Of a stretch of 64,000 nt of DNA, positions 43,256 to 51,896 are shown piece after piece; within the stretch, counting starts at the first letter, position 1; every line of letters begins with the position of its first letter. A program made the translations under genes and the position numbers. Origin of the DNA: Sphingomonadaceae bacterium OTU29LAMAA1. Its GTDB lineage: Bacteria; Pseudomonadota; Alphaproteobacteria; Sphingomonadales; Sphingomonadaceae. Below the pieces are notes generated by a model. The model had not been told where the DNA came from. It searched no databases and saw only the letters and a list, made by a program, of their open reading frames with translations. The stretch spans positions 1,592,001 through 1,656,000 of the forward strand of contig CP099617.1 of the NCBI GenBank assembly GCA_024072375.1, in the 5' to 3' direction.

Positions 43256-44149
43256 TTAGAATCTCGGCGCGTGCACCGCGCGGAGCAGCTTGCGCGCCAC
43301 TTCCTCGTGCAGGGCGCCGGCGGAGCAGCTCGACATGGCGCTCCAGACGCCGTCGGGATCGTCGAAGATCGTCGCCAGGACGTCGGCGACCTCCTCGATC
43401 TCGAGATCATGATCGGCCATCACCTCCTCCGCCATCGCGATGACGCGGAGCATCCGCACGGTTTCGTCGACCGGCACGTCAATCGGGGTCGGAACCAGCC
43501 GGGTGAAGAGGCAGGTCGGGAGGGCGTGCTCGTGCGTCGTCGCAATCATCCAGCCGATGCCACCGAGGTCCAGAACGGCGTCCATGGAGCGGCAGAGCCA
43601 GCGGCGGCCCGTCTGGGCGTCCAGCATCGCCGCCAGGCCTTCGACGACGCCCGACGGGGCGCTTTCGGCGCCGAGCACGAGCACGAGGGGGTTCGCACAT
43701 CCGGACGACGCCATCGCGAAAACCGGTTCCGGCGGAACGACGAGTTCGGGACCCAGGACGCCGGAACGGAGCAGAGCGTCAGGCTGCAGGGCTTGCGCGT
43801 TCATGACGAGCAGCGGCAGCCCGGCGCTGCGGGCGATGCGGCGGGCGACGAAACGGGCCTCGTCCACCGTCGCGCCGCAGAGTGCGAGCGGCGGAAGACG
43901 GAACCAGTAGGCATCGGCCGCCCGCTGACGGCGACACGCCTCGTCGACGATGGCGGAAAGGTCAGGTGCCCAGTCCATGAGGGGGCGACCCGCGGCGCCT
44001 TCCGGCACGAGGCCGTTGCCGCCGAGCAGCCGAAGCGGGCGGTCCAGCCCGAACGTCGCCCCTTTCCCCGCGCTCTGCATGACGGTCATCGTCGGCGCAT
44101 CGGGCCGACCGGGCTGTGCCGCGACGAGTTCGTTCCTCGCGAGCATCAT
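43256..44149 (-). CDS. Degenerate Lon-like AAA+ protein
   Basis: A 297-residue protein with the layout of Lon-type AAA+ ATPases but with broken catalytic motifs. The Walker A place reads LALCGATVDEAR (89-100) rather than GPPGxGKS, and Walker B reads NPLVLVLGAES rather than LVLVDEID. Sensor 1 (MIATTHEHALP, 201-211) and the following FTRLVPTPIDVP are kept. It probably cannot hydrolyse ATP and may act as a scaffold or adaptor for the ubiquitin-like system. Its ATG overlaps the upstream stop by 4 bases. Confidence 0.72.
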   Translation of the reverse strand: MMLARNELVAAQPGRPDAPTMTVMQSAGKGATFGLDRPLRLLGGNGLVPEGAAGRPLMDWAPDLSAIVDEACRRQRAADAYWFRLPPLALCGATVDEARFVARRIARSAGLPLLVMNAQALQPDALLRSGVLGPELVVPPEPVFAMASSGCANPLVLVLGAESAPSGVVEGLAAMLDAQTGRRWLCRSMDAVLDLGGIGWMIATTHEHALPTCLFTRLVPTPIDVPVDETVRMLRVIAMAEEVMADHDLEIEEVADVLATIFDDPDGVWSAMSSCSAGALHEEVARKLLRAVHAPRF

Positions 44150-44832
44150 TCGTCTCCCCGCCAGAACCGCAGGGGCCGACGGCCTCCGGCCGACAGTCCG
44201 GCGAGCTTCACCCGCTTTTCGGTCTCCTGCATCTCACGGAGCAGCCGGCGCTCGAGCGCCGGCGCTCCGTGCTCGTCCAGGAAAGCGGCGAACTCCGCGA
44301 AGCGATGCGCCTGAGGCCGCCACCAGTCACGGAACCGCTCGCGCTCCCAGCTCTGCCGGAAGAAGATTGCGAAGAAGCCGTTTTCGTGACCGGCCCTGCG
44401 CAGATCGACGCCGAATTCGCCGCCCTTCTCCACGAGATAGGAGTTGATCGAGCGCGACCTCTTCCCCGCCTTCCGCGCCTGGGCGCGGCTGCGAAGCAGC
44501 TTCCGCGCCGCCTCGCTCCGCTCGTCGGCGACCTGTGCGACCGCCATGGTCAGGAGCCGCTCGGGACCGACCAGCTCGCTCAGGCGTCCCCATAGCAGCC
44601 ACCGTTCCGGTTGACTGGTCATCCAGCCGAGAATCGCCTCGGCGTGACGCCGATGCGCGTAGGTCCGGCTCCACACGGGGATTTCCTCGACGCGTGCTTC
44701 GCCGCGCTGGACGATCCGGAACAGTTCCAGCCGAGCGGAATGCGCATCGTATCTGGGCTCGTATCCAAGGGTCATGCGATCGGAGGCGTCGCTGGTCCGA
44801 CCGTCGCGATCTTGAATGGCTGTGTCTAGCAT
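44146..44832 (-). CDS. Unknown protein, first gene of the Ubl operon
   Basis: A 228-residue, very basic and Arg-rich helical protein (SEAARKLLRSRAQARKAGKR). No family recognised. The Trp-rich tail (FFRQSWERERFRDWWRPQAH) and the end RRPLRFWRGDE are distinctive. It overlaps the AAA+ like gene by 4 bases, so the four genes from here to 41756 form a single unit. It might be the target-binding or E2-replacing part, but nothing in the sequence says so. Confidence 0.6.
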   Translation of the reverse strand: MLDTAIQDRDGRTSDASDRMTLGYEPRYDAHSARLELFRIVQRGEARVEEIPVWSRTYAHRRHAEAILGWMTSQPERWLLWGRLSELVGPERLLTMAVAQVADERSEAARKLLRSRAQARKAGKRSRSINSYLVEKGGEFGVDLRRAGHENGFFAIFFRQSWERERFRDWWRPQAHRFAEFAAFLDEHGAPALERRLLREMQETEKRVKLAGLSAGGRRPLRFWRGDE

Positions 44833-45167
44833 GTCCGCGATGTGGTTGCTTACCCCCCAAGTCTGCCAGCAATTCAGAGGCCCACCGAAGTGACAACGCG
44901 GCCCACGACATGTTCAACGCCCTTGTCCGTCGGGGACGCCACGCCTTGGCTAACGACCCGTTCCTGGCCTGCGGATCTGGCGTGGAACGTCGAGCCTGCG
45001 ATGATCAAGACCATGTTCGCGCTGCGTCCGGCGCTCAGCAGACGGGCGATCGTTCCTATCCGCCTGCCTGCGTCGGCGCTCGCGGACGAAGGTAGCCCAC
45101 GTGGATGGACGGCATATAATGCGACAGGCGGATAACGCTCTGGCGCCTCGAAGGAACTGGAACTTGC
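44833..45167. other. Divergent intergenic region
   Basis: About 335 bases between the Ubl operon and a plus-strand gene. No gene seen. It should contain both promoters; I find no clear boxes or palindromes. Confidence 0.4.
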
Positions 45168-45974
45168 ATGACCGACCAACGATCGCTGACGCCTCGATAC
45201 GCTGCAGAGCTCGTTATCGTCTTCGACTATCGCCGCGAGCTGCTGGCGGCTGATCTCGGGAGTCTGCTGACGGCGCTAGCGAAGGATTACGCGCGTGCAT
45301 ACCGAGGGCGGACGCTGGTGGTCAGCAGGATCGAGAAGGGTTCGCTTCTCATTGCGATACACGACGCCGTGTCCGCGGCGTCGCCCTTCATCAAGGATGG
45401 CGTCGAGATCGCCAGGGGCATCAAGAGCATCACGGATTTCGCCGCATCGATACGCAAGCTCGTCTCGCGGAAGAAGGACGAGACCGATGGAGTGGAGGCG
45501 CCGGCGCCGAAGACGCGCGTCGACAGAAGCGTGCAGGAGATCGTTCGGATAGCGGCGGTCTCCGGCAGCGAGGTGACCATTCGGCAGGTGGAGGCGGACG
45601 GACGGATAACGGAGATCAGCCTCGCATCTCGTGAGGCGATCGAGATACGCGAGCGGGAGACGACGCGGCGAAGCGAAGCCGCTCCCGCAGGTCGCCGGGT
45701 TGCGCCGCCGACCTTCCCGCCCCCCCTGCCCGCGAGCTTTCAGCCTCTCGCGCTAGCGGACCAGTTCGAGAAGCTAGGTCAAGCCGGATCGCCCGGACGC
45801 GAAGCCGTCGTCAGCGCCATCTCCTCCGTCGCGGCCGTGGTTCGGGACACCGGCCATGGTCAGCTTCTGGAACCGCTTGCCCTGGAACTGGAGTCGAGAG
45901 GATTGCACGATCTGGCGGCTGCGGTTCGAGCCGAGGACGGAGGAACGGAAGAGCAGACTTTCACGACGGCGTGA
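45168..45974 (+). CDS. Hypothetical protein
   Basis: A 268-residue protein. The first 100 residues form a compact domain (VIVFDYRRELLAADLGSLLT, SRIEKGSLLIAIHDAVSAAS, IARGIKSITDFAASI) of a kind seen in unknown island proteins. A Pro-rich linker (RRVAPPTFPPPLPASFQPL) and a short helical C-terminal domain follow. AAGGA is 11 bases before the ATG. Function unknown; it diverges from the Ubl operon. Confidence 0.6.
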   Translation: MTDQRSLTPRYAAELVIVFDYRRELLAADLGSLLTALAKDYARAYRGRTLVVSRIEKGSLLIAIHDAVSAASPFIKDGVEIARGIKSITDFAASIRKLVSRKKDETDGVEAPAPKTRVDRSVQEIVRIAAVSGSEVTIRQVEADGRITEISLASREAIEIRERETTRRSEAAPAGRRVAPPTFPPPLPASFQPLALADQFEKLGQAGSPGREAVVSAISSVAAVVRDTGHGQLLEPLALELESRGLHDLAAAVRAEDGGTEEQTFTTA

Positions 45975-46280
45975 GGGCCGTGGGGTCAGCCGGATCGAGG
46001 GAGTGCAAGCCATGGCCTGGCAGGGAGCCCCTCACGCCACCTGATCTTCGACGACATTGAAGCCGACGCGCCTGCAGCGACGTTCACGGACGCCCCCCAG
46101 TCTATTGCGCTCGACCATCCTGAAGTCACGTCCTGGAGGCGATGGAGCGCATCTTCCGAAGTTGCTCTGTCGAGGACGTGCACCGGGATCGTGGCCGCCA
46201 GCGGTGGTTCTATATGCTCTGATCAACGACAGCACAGTTGCTGGACGATGCACTGGGTTCTGGGGCCGGACGGAACGTCC
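45975..46280. other. Intergenic region, nothing recognised
   Basis: About 300 bases between convergent genes. I see no gene, no terminator with a U-run and no repeat of note. Confidence 0.4.
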
Positions 46281-46931
46281 CTACGTCCTGGATCTCAGTA
46301 TGCTCGCAGCCTGCGAAGCCGAAAGTCCATGGCGGCGGACGAGCCAGTCGAGCTCGTCCCCTCCCCCGCCGCACGAGAAGCAGTGATAGCGGCTGCCGCC
46401 CCGATAGACGTAGAGGTCACGCTCTCGACCCGCGTGGAAGGCGCATCGGATCCGGATCGCGTTCACGTCCGGACTGACGGCGGCGTCCGATCTCAGCGCG
46501 TCGGCGAGCAGAGCGAAGGCCAGATGACAAGAGTCGCCCGGTTCGGATGCCAGTGCATCTGCGAGCGCGTCGTACCGCCTGGCATCCTTCGGGTGCCGTC
46601 GCCTCGCCTCTGCGTCGTCTTCCGACATGATGTAGCCGCGGCCGATGCGATCGCCGCGTCCGGACAGTCCCAGGGCGGCCGCGGCCGTGAAGACCGGCTC
46701 GCCACCATCCGCCGCGCCATGCAGTGCCATCGGGAACACGTAGGGTTGCGAGACCAGGCTGCTGCCGCGCGGAAGAAGACCCATCTCGATCCCGATGCGA
46801 TCGAGATGGGATCTGCCCGGAGCGAGCGCCTGCAGCCGGGCGCCCTCGTCGACGACGCAGACGCCGCGGAAGGTGCCGTCGCGCATGGGGAGCTCCAGAT
46901 AGCTCTCGAGGTCCGTGGTCAGGTACGGCAT
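46281..46931 (-). CDS. CHC2-type zinc-finger (primase-like) protein
   Basis: A 216-residue protein from ATG 46931 (AGAGGTT upstream). The C-terminus carries a CHC2 zinc ribbon: RCAFHAGRERDLYVYRGG followed by YHCFSCGGGGDELDWLVRRH, as at the N-terminus of DNA primases. No TOPRIM or polymerase part follows, so it would bind DNA without synthesis. The N-terminal 140 residues are unassigned. It is the last of the minus-strand genes in this block. Confidence 0.7.
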   Translation of the reverse strand: MPYLTTDLESYLELPMRDGTFRGVCVVDEGARLQALAPGRSHLDRIGIEMGLLPRGSSLVSQPYVFPMALHGAADGGEPVFTAAAALGLSGRGDRIGRGYIMSEDDAEARRRHPKDARRYDALADALASEPGDSCHLAFALLADALRSDAAVSPDVNAIRIRCAFHAGRERDLYVYRGGSRYHCFSCGGGGDELDWLVRRHGLSASQAASILRSRT

Positions 46932-47052
46932 GGAACCTCTTCGGTCAGTCGGTCGGAGGATTCCGTCCCGGGGCACGGCACGCCGCGCGCCTGGGACGGG
47001 GTGGTCTGGATCGGAACGGCGCGAGGCGATGCCTCCCGACCTGTCCTTCGCC

Positions 47053-47721
47053 TCATCGTCGGCCCACGGCGCCTCGGCGAAGACCGATGCAGTCGCGGCG
47101 AAATGTGACGTAGCTGAAGGGCTTCAGCGGCAGATCGGGCTTCTCGTAGAACCGGTGTGCGCCATCGTTCACGGTCCGAAGGTCAGCGATGGCCTTCCGG
47201 TAGCCCTCCCTCATGCCGGTTCCGGACGCGTTCGTCCGGATCGCATGGTGTAGCCTCAGGCCGCGCACGACGCGGTTCGGACCCACGTCGCGCCTGCGCG
47301 GCGGGGGGCAGCGTCGACCGTCGCGACCGCGGCGACTCCGCTCGGTGCGCCAGCGCTTGACCGTGGACGGACTGGCTGGCTCCCCAAACCGGGCTCGGTG
47401 ACCGCAGGACCAGTGCGCGTGAAGTGCGATGGATATGGCCTTGATGCCGTTCGGGACGTTCAGAGCGTCTAGGAGATTGCAGTGCGCCGCGATACGGTCG
47501 GCCTGCGCGGACCGAGCTTCATCGACGCCGAGGCGCAGGGGCCGAAACGTCATTTTTAGTACTTCGCCGTCGGTCGCGACATCCTCCGGGGATGAAAGCG
47601 AACCGTGCAGCTCGAAATCTACCTCCAGCAACCTGCGGAGCCGTTCTAAGACTAGTTCGATCGGCATCGTCTCGTCGTCACAGACGATCCTCAGGTCTAC
47701 CTGCTTCTTCCGTTGAGCCAC
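47053..47721 (-). CDS. Helix-turn-helix protein resembling the N-terminus of TnsB-like transposases
   Basis: A 222-residue basic protein from GTG 47721, backed by a perfect AGGAGG 5 bases upstream. The part HWSCGHRARFGEPASPSTVKRW looks like the second DNA-binding helix-turn-helix of TnsB/TniA proteins, after which a normal transposase would continue into the RNase H domain. Here the chain ends about 100 residues later without it. It may be a stand-alone end-binding protein or a truncated transposase. Family placement is tentative. Confidence 0.5.
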   Translation of the reverse strand: MAQRKKQVDLRIVCDDETMPIELVLERLRRLLEVDFELHGSLSSPEDVATDGEVLKMTFRPLRLGVDEARSAQADRIAAHCNLLDALNVPNGIKAISIALHAHWSCGHRARFGEPASPSTVKRWRTERSRRGRDGRRCPPPRRRDVGPNRVVRGLRLHHAIRTNASGTGMREGYRKAIADLRTVNDGAHRFYEKPDLPLKPFSYVTFRRDCIGLRRGAVGRR

Positions 47722-48178
47722 TTACGCCTCCTATACTGCCCAGACGCTTCGATTTGCTCGACGACATAGTTTCGGCGATGGCCGGCTCAACCGATCCTGC
47801 CAGATAAACGTTTACGCACTCGCTTGCTCGCAATGGCTAGATATGGCGCGCTATTCATTCTTCGCCCGCAACCGGATTATCTCGACCACACGCAGCGGCA
47901 TCGACTAGACGGTTCTGAGGTTCGCCGAGGTCGGTGCGCAGGCGTCGGATACGCCGGCCAGGGCGCGGCCCAGGTAGGAGAACGCAGGCATCGGCCGGCT
48001 TCGCCCAATATCTTTGCGTGTTTCAGGTCGAGCGGGCTGACGCCGACCCAACCCGGGCGCCGGCTCGCCGACCGACCGGGGCGTCCGGCTTCCACTGCTG
48101 ACCCGAGGGGTGCGCATGAACGAGGCGGGTCCCGTCGCATCGGCGGCGGCCTCGCGCGCGGTCAGGTCCCCGCATGGT
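47722..48178. other. Gene-free stretch between transposase-like genes
   Basis: About 450 bases. No supported gene; the open plus-strand frame from 47824 is Arg/Pro-rich and runs antisense to the next gene. One short palindrome TAAACGTTTA lies at 47805-47814. This could be a residue of deleted DNA between the minus-strand genes. Confidence 0.4.
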
Positions 48179-49231
48179 TCACCGCGAACCGCGAACCGCC
48201 TGCTCACTGGCCTCGGCCGGACGCCTGGCCGCATCGACCAGCAGCCTCCGTAGACTGGCGGAGAGCCGGGCGCGCATATCAGGATCGGCGACGAGGGCCC
48301 GGCGTGGGCCGGGAAAGGCGAGCCGTAGGCGTCCGCGGACGATGTCCTCGGCGTCCTCCAGGCCGAGCGGACTTCCGCCCTTCGGAATGCGGGCGCGACG
48401 CTCCGCCGGCGGCCGACCGGCTAAGTCCGGCTTCAGCAGGAGGCCTGCGGGACGGTCCCCGAGGATGCGGGTGGCCTCGCGCCAGCGGCGGCTTCGCGGA
48501 GGAAGGACTTCGAGCTTCGTGCCCATCCCTGCGCTCTCGAGCGCGACGGCCAGCCGACCCCAGTCCCCGCCGACCTCGCCCATGAGCAGAGCGGACCATG
48601 GTGCGGCGGCAGCCTGAAGGTCGAAGCTCGTCAGCGCGTCGAGCAGCGCGGAGGCGGCGGCCGCCGGCGACGGCGTCTCTGTGGTCAGTGCCATTCCGAG
48701 AACGACAGGGCCATCGCGGACGTCGAGGACCAGTGCGGCGACGGGTGCCACGCTGCCCCCCTCGCAGGCGACAGGGACGTCGACCCCGCAGAACGTCAGC
48801 ACCAGGGAGCGGTCCTGCACCTGCAACGGCGGTCGGGCGCGCTGCCTTCCCGTGGCCACCGCATCCGTTTCCCCGGAAACGGTCCGATCGACGCCGCCGT
48901 CGCTTGTCGGCTGTCCGGTTCGGGCGCGCGTCCTGCTCTGCGACGCGGACGGCTTCTCCCGCCTCGCCGGCTTCGGCGACGAACTCCGTTCGCCAGGCGA
49001 CGTCGCCGCAGCCTTCAGACGCCCCGACCCCAGGAGCGCTTCCGGTCGACCCGTAGCTCTCCAAATCTTGGCGAGAAGGAAGAAGGTGGAACGTGCGATC
49101 TGCAGCTGCTCCATCGCCTCTGCGCTTGCGATCTCTCCCCTGATGTACCGATCGAGTATGTCGATCCGACGGTTCGTCTCCGCCAGTCGGTGAGGCGCGA
49201 CACGAGTGATGTCGCGAGTAGTTTTGTTCAT
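48179..49231 (-). CDS. Transposase-like protein with helix-turn-helix and RNase H-like region
   Basis: A 350-residue protein from ATG 49231, preceded by AAGGAAC. The N-terminus has a helix-turn-helix (RRIDILDRYIRGEIASAEAM, QLQIARSTFFLLAKIWRATG). After a Ser/Arg-rich linker, a region like an RNase H fold follows (APVAALVLDVRDGPVVLGMA, SALLDALTSFD, WSALLMGEVGG). The acidic residues do not line up with a full DDE triad, so it is probably not an active transposase. It may be a domesticated DNA-binding protein of the Tn7-like element. Tentative. Confidence 0.5.
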   Translation of the reverse strand: MNKTTRDITRVAPHRLAETNRRIDILDRYIRGEIASAEAMEQLQIARSTFFLLAKIWRATGRPEALLGSGRLKAAATSPGERSSSPKPARREKPSASQSRTRARTGQPTSDGGVDRTVSGETDAVATGRQRARPPLQVQDRSLVLTFCGVDVPVACEGGSVAPVAALVLDVRDGPVVLGMALTTETPSPAAAASALLDALTSFDLQAAAAPWSALLMGEVGGDWGRLAVALESAGMGTKLEVLPPRSRRWREATRILGDRPAGLLLKPDLAGRPPAERRARIPKGGSPLGLEDAEDIVRGRLRLAFPGPRRALVADPDMRARLSASLRRLLVDAARRPAEASEQAVRGSR

Positions 49232-49499
49232 GTTTTGTTCCTTGGTTTGGCTGGTTTTGCTGGGCACGCCCGTTGCGCTTGACCCCGGATGTCGGCGGGG
49301 CGGCGTCGACCGTCGGTCTTCCGGAAATGCTCCGTCGCCTGTTCACGGGGCGCTGGCGGCGTCCCGCGCGAGCTGCGCGAGCTGCGCGAGGTAGCATGTG
49401 GCTATGGGATAAGCCCGGAAACCCTGCAGGGCCTCGATTTGCCCTCCATGGGCCTCACTGCTGCTGGGCGGCCTTGCCTCCAGTCGCGAGGCAGGTGCG

Positions 49500-50774
49500 T
49501 CAGGCGATGATCTTCTCGCCCTTTCCGGGCCGGGGGACGGTGATCGCCGCCTGGAGAGCCGCCTTCATCGGGGATCGGTGTCCCGGTAGTCTCTTGCTGA
49601 CCGCTCCGGCGTCTCTGAGGCGTTTCAGCACCGGTCGGTTGTGCTCATCCACTGACAGCTGGACCAGATCGCTGGCGGTGGCCAAGTCGGTCACGCTGCG
49701 GCCGAGGGTTCGAACGGCGGCGGCCGTGGCCTTTCCCGTCGACGTCGACTGAGGTATGATCTTCACGCGCCCAAGCGACGGGCCGATCGTCTCCATCGTC
49801 AGGCGTGCGAAGCGCCGGGCACCGTGGCGGACTGCGCGGTTAGGTCCCAGATTCGAGACGAGAAGATATGCGAGCGCCTCGTCGCTCCGGGACGAGGCAA
49901 GTCCGATGACGGCCCTGACGTCGGTCGCCTCGGCCGCGACGGGCTCGAGCTTCTCCGCGGAGATCAGGCGGATCGCCTGCTGAACGGAGCTGAGCTGAGC
50001 CTCGACGCTCTCGTTCAGGAAGGTGGGTTCCGCCGCAAGGATCAAACCACTCCACTCCTCGATGACGAGGGCCAGCCCGAGCAGCTGGGGCTCGGATCCT
50101 TCCTCGCGACGCGCGACCAGCGAGACGGCGCTTATGTCGATGAGGATGCGCCGGCCGTAGTTATCGATCAGCCTCCGAGGCTCGTTCCGAACGTCCTGAC
50201 GGATCTCACGAGCGATATTCTCCAGCGACGCGACCGATATGCGCTCCTTCATCTTGGACCGGACGTGCTCGACGATGGCTCCGACCGTCATGTCCGCGAT
50301 GTCGCGGTCGGCAGCGAGCTTCGTCGCCAGCCTACGGGCCCGCTTCTGCGCCGGCCCGAAACCCGGACCGCGCACCCGACGGCCGGCGACGCCGGCCAGT
50401 TCCCGAAGATCCGGCTTCTCGGACCAGCTCTTCTTCAGTCGGAAGAAGTTCGAACGTCCCATCCCCGACATCGCGGCGGCGCCGGATGGTGCAAGTCCCT
50501 CCTTGAAGGCCACAAGTGCCCGGAGACGGCGCAGTAGCAGCTGGTTCTGCTCCGCGGTTAGGACCCGAAGAAAGCGCCGTTGTTCGCCGGAGGCGATGAA
50601 GCCCAGCCGCTCGAACAGCTGCTCATGCCCGCCGGGAAGGTCCGCATCCAGGCGATCGAGCCCCTGACCGGCGGCATTCTCCTCGTCCAACGTATGCGCA
50701 TCCAGGGCCATGAGCCCCGGAATACATTCGCCAGCCAGGAGAGCGCAAGAACGGCCTCGACGGCTTTCCAACAT
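49500..50774 (-). CDS. TnsB/TniA-related protein, probably catalytically altered
   Basis: A 424-residue protein (an alternative ATG at 50711 gives 403). A helix-turn-helix (GAAAMSGMGRSNFFRLKKSW) is followed by a winged-helix-like part and an RNase H-like domain starting RRILIDISAVSLVARR, then LLGLALVIEEWSGLILAAEP. The first Asp is present, but the later SDNG-type and Glu motifs of active DDE enzymes are missing by eye. It lies next to a full Tn7-like core and near two similar proteins. It has the look of a transposase turned regulator. Confidence 0.55.
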   Translation of the reverse strand: MLESRRGRSCALLAGECIPGLMALDAHTLDEENAAGQGLDRLDADLPGGHEQLFERLGFIASGEQRRFLRVLTAEQNQLLLRRLRALVAFKEGLAPSGAAAMSGMGRSNFFRLKKSWSEKPDLRELAGVAGRRVRGPGFGPAQKRARRLATKLAADRDIADMTVGAIVEHVRSKMKERISVASLENIAREIRQDVRNEPRRLIDNYGRRILIDISAVSLVARREEGSEPQLLGLALVIEEWSGLILAAEPTFLNESVEAQLSSVQQAIRLISAEKLEPVAAEATDVRAVIGLASSRSDEALAYLLVSNLGPNRAVRHGARRFARLTMETIGPSLGRVKIIPQSTSTGKATAAAVRTLGRSVTDLATASDLVQLSVDEHNRPVLKRLRDAGAVSKRLPGHRSPMKAALQAAITVPRPGKGEKIIA

Positions 50775-50781
50775 GGCGTCG

Positions 50782-50816
50782 CACAGGACGTGAGTCCATT
50801 ATTTTATGGTCCTGTG
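50782..50816. repeat. Inverted repeat upstream of the transposase-like gene
   Basis: CACAGGAC (50782-50789) pairs with GTCCTGTG (50809-50816), and inner CCAT/ATGG bases also pair, giving a stem-loop in the divergent promoter region. Possible binding site or transcript hairpin; role unknown. Confidence 0.5.
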
Positions 50817-50898
50817 TTGACGGCCTGATGATCATACTTATCTTGGGCTCAGTCCACGGTCTAATCATCCTAAGGGTGACGGTGGATTCATCATCATC

Positions 50899-50913
50899 CT
50901 GACCTCAGGTCAG
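50899..50913. promoter_or_regulatory. Perfect palindrome before a plus-strand gene
   Basis: CTGACCT-C-AGGTCAG, 7-base arms, located 22 bases before the ATG at 50935. It fits an operator or a short hairpin in the 5' leader. Confidence 0.5.
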
Positions 50914-50934
50914 GAGCAGAAAGGGGACTGAAGC

Positions 50935-51318
50935 ATGGATGCGAACGTCGAATATCCGGACGCACTCTCGTCGTCGAACACCGGCCAGTACGAAGCAGCG
51001 ATGGCTTCCATCATTCGCGAGTGCGGCCTCCTCGTCGACGATAGCGAGCTCCTCTACACTATGCATCGCATCGGCACCCACGAGCCGTTCCTGCTGTTTG
51101 GCCAATGGCTGATGGCGACTGCGCAGCGCCCCGACGGAACGTACATCGCGATCTCGGTCGATCGGTCGGGGGACCGGGTCGACCTCAGGAGGTGGGAGCT
51201 CCCGGTTGAATTCATCTACGCGGTGCTCTGCGAAGACGGATTCCAGTTCCCGTGGCGTCCCGGTGCGCCGCCGTCGAATGGCCATGTCCCCGCGATGCTC
51301 AGGCCGATGGCTGCCTGA
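50935..51318 (+). CDS. Hypothetical protein
   Basis: A 127-residue protein; AAAGGGGAC precedes the ATG by about 8 bases. No family recognised. It starts the plus-strand run leading to tnsA. Small size, neutral charge and aromatic residues (HEPFLLFGQWLMATAQRPDG) are all that can be said. Confidence 0.55.
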   Translation: MDANVEYPDALSSSNTGQYEAAMASIIRECGLLVDDSELLYTMHRIGTHEPFLLFGQWLMATAQRPDGTYIAISVDRSGDRVDLRRWELPVEFIYAVLCEDGFQFPWRPGAPPSNGHVPAMLRPMAA

Positions 51319-51365
51319 CGCCGCTCCACGGACGGGCTTCCTTCATCTTCAGAAAGGAATTTTCA

Positions 51366-51707
51366 ATGATCACCCTCACCCATCGCCTCTTCAAGCGCAT
51401 CGTCTCGAGAACGAAGCGGATCATTCGCGAGGAGATCGACGGCGACTTCACGCAGCACGTTGTCGAAAGGGGCGTCGTGGCCGGCTTCGAGTTCGACAAC
51501 TTCCACGAGATGATGTGCTCGGTTCCCTGCGACGCGCGCTGGAACGGCGACGCCTGCGCGAAGCTCTTCCACGAGGCCGGCTATCTTTCGCAGGAGGACG
51601 CCGAACAGGTCGTTGCCTGGCTCGACGAGGATCTCGGCTTCCTGCTGAAGGAAGACGTGGACCGCTCGCCGGTCTGGGACGACGGCGGGCAGGCGGAAGC
51701 CGCCTGA
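51366..51707 (+). CDS. Hypothetical protein
   Basis: A 113-residue acidic protein from ATG 51366, with AAAGGAA 6 bases upstream. Motif-like parts are FDNFHEMMCSVPCDARWNGD and FHEAGYLSQEDAEQVVAWLD. No family recognised. It precedes tnsA by about 190 bases. Confidence 0.55.
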   Translation: MITLTHRLFKRIVSRTKRIIREEIDGDFTQHVVERGVVAGFEFDNFHEMMCSVPCDARWNGDACAKLFHEAGYLSQEDAEQVVAWLDEDLGFLLKEDVDRSPVWDDGGQAEAA

Positions 51708-51896
51708 CCGAAGCCCCGCGGGCGCAGGATCCCGCCATGTCCGCGGCGTGACGTGAACCCGCGACCGGATCCGCACATCCGCGATTCATCGACCCGTCCG
51801 GAACCGGCGGACCTGCCGCAGCCGCGTGGATGCGCTCGGCTTCATCGTCGAGGACCGGCCCCGGGAGTCCGGCCGGCCTCCAGCTAGGATAATAGG

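Noticed and set aside
47805..47822. TAAACGTTTACGC as a possible left end of the Tn7-like element
   Set aside because: Resembles the AAGCGTTTTACGC block near 58950 only over about 13 bases and stands alone without further repeats.
47824..48585. 253-codon plus-strand frame
   Set aside because: Arg/Pro/Gly-rich, no ribosome site, and antisense to the transposase-like gene that has a strong Shine-Dalgarno.
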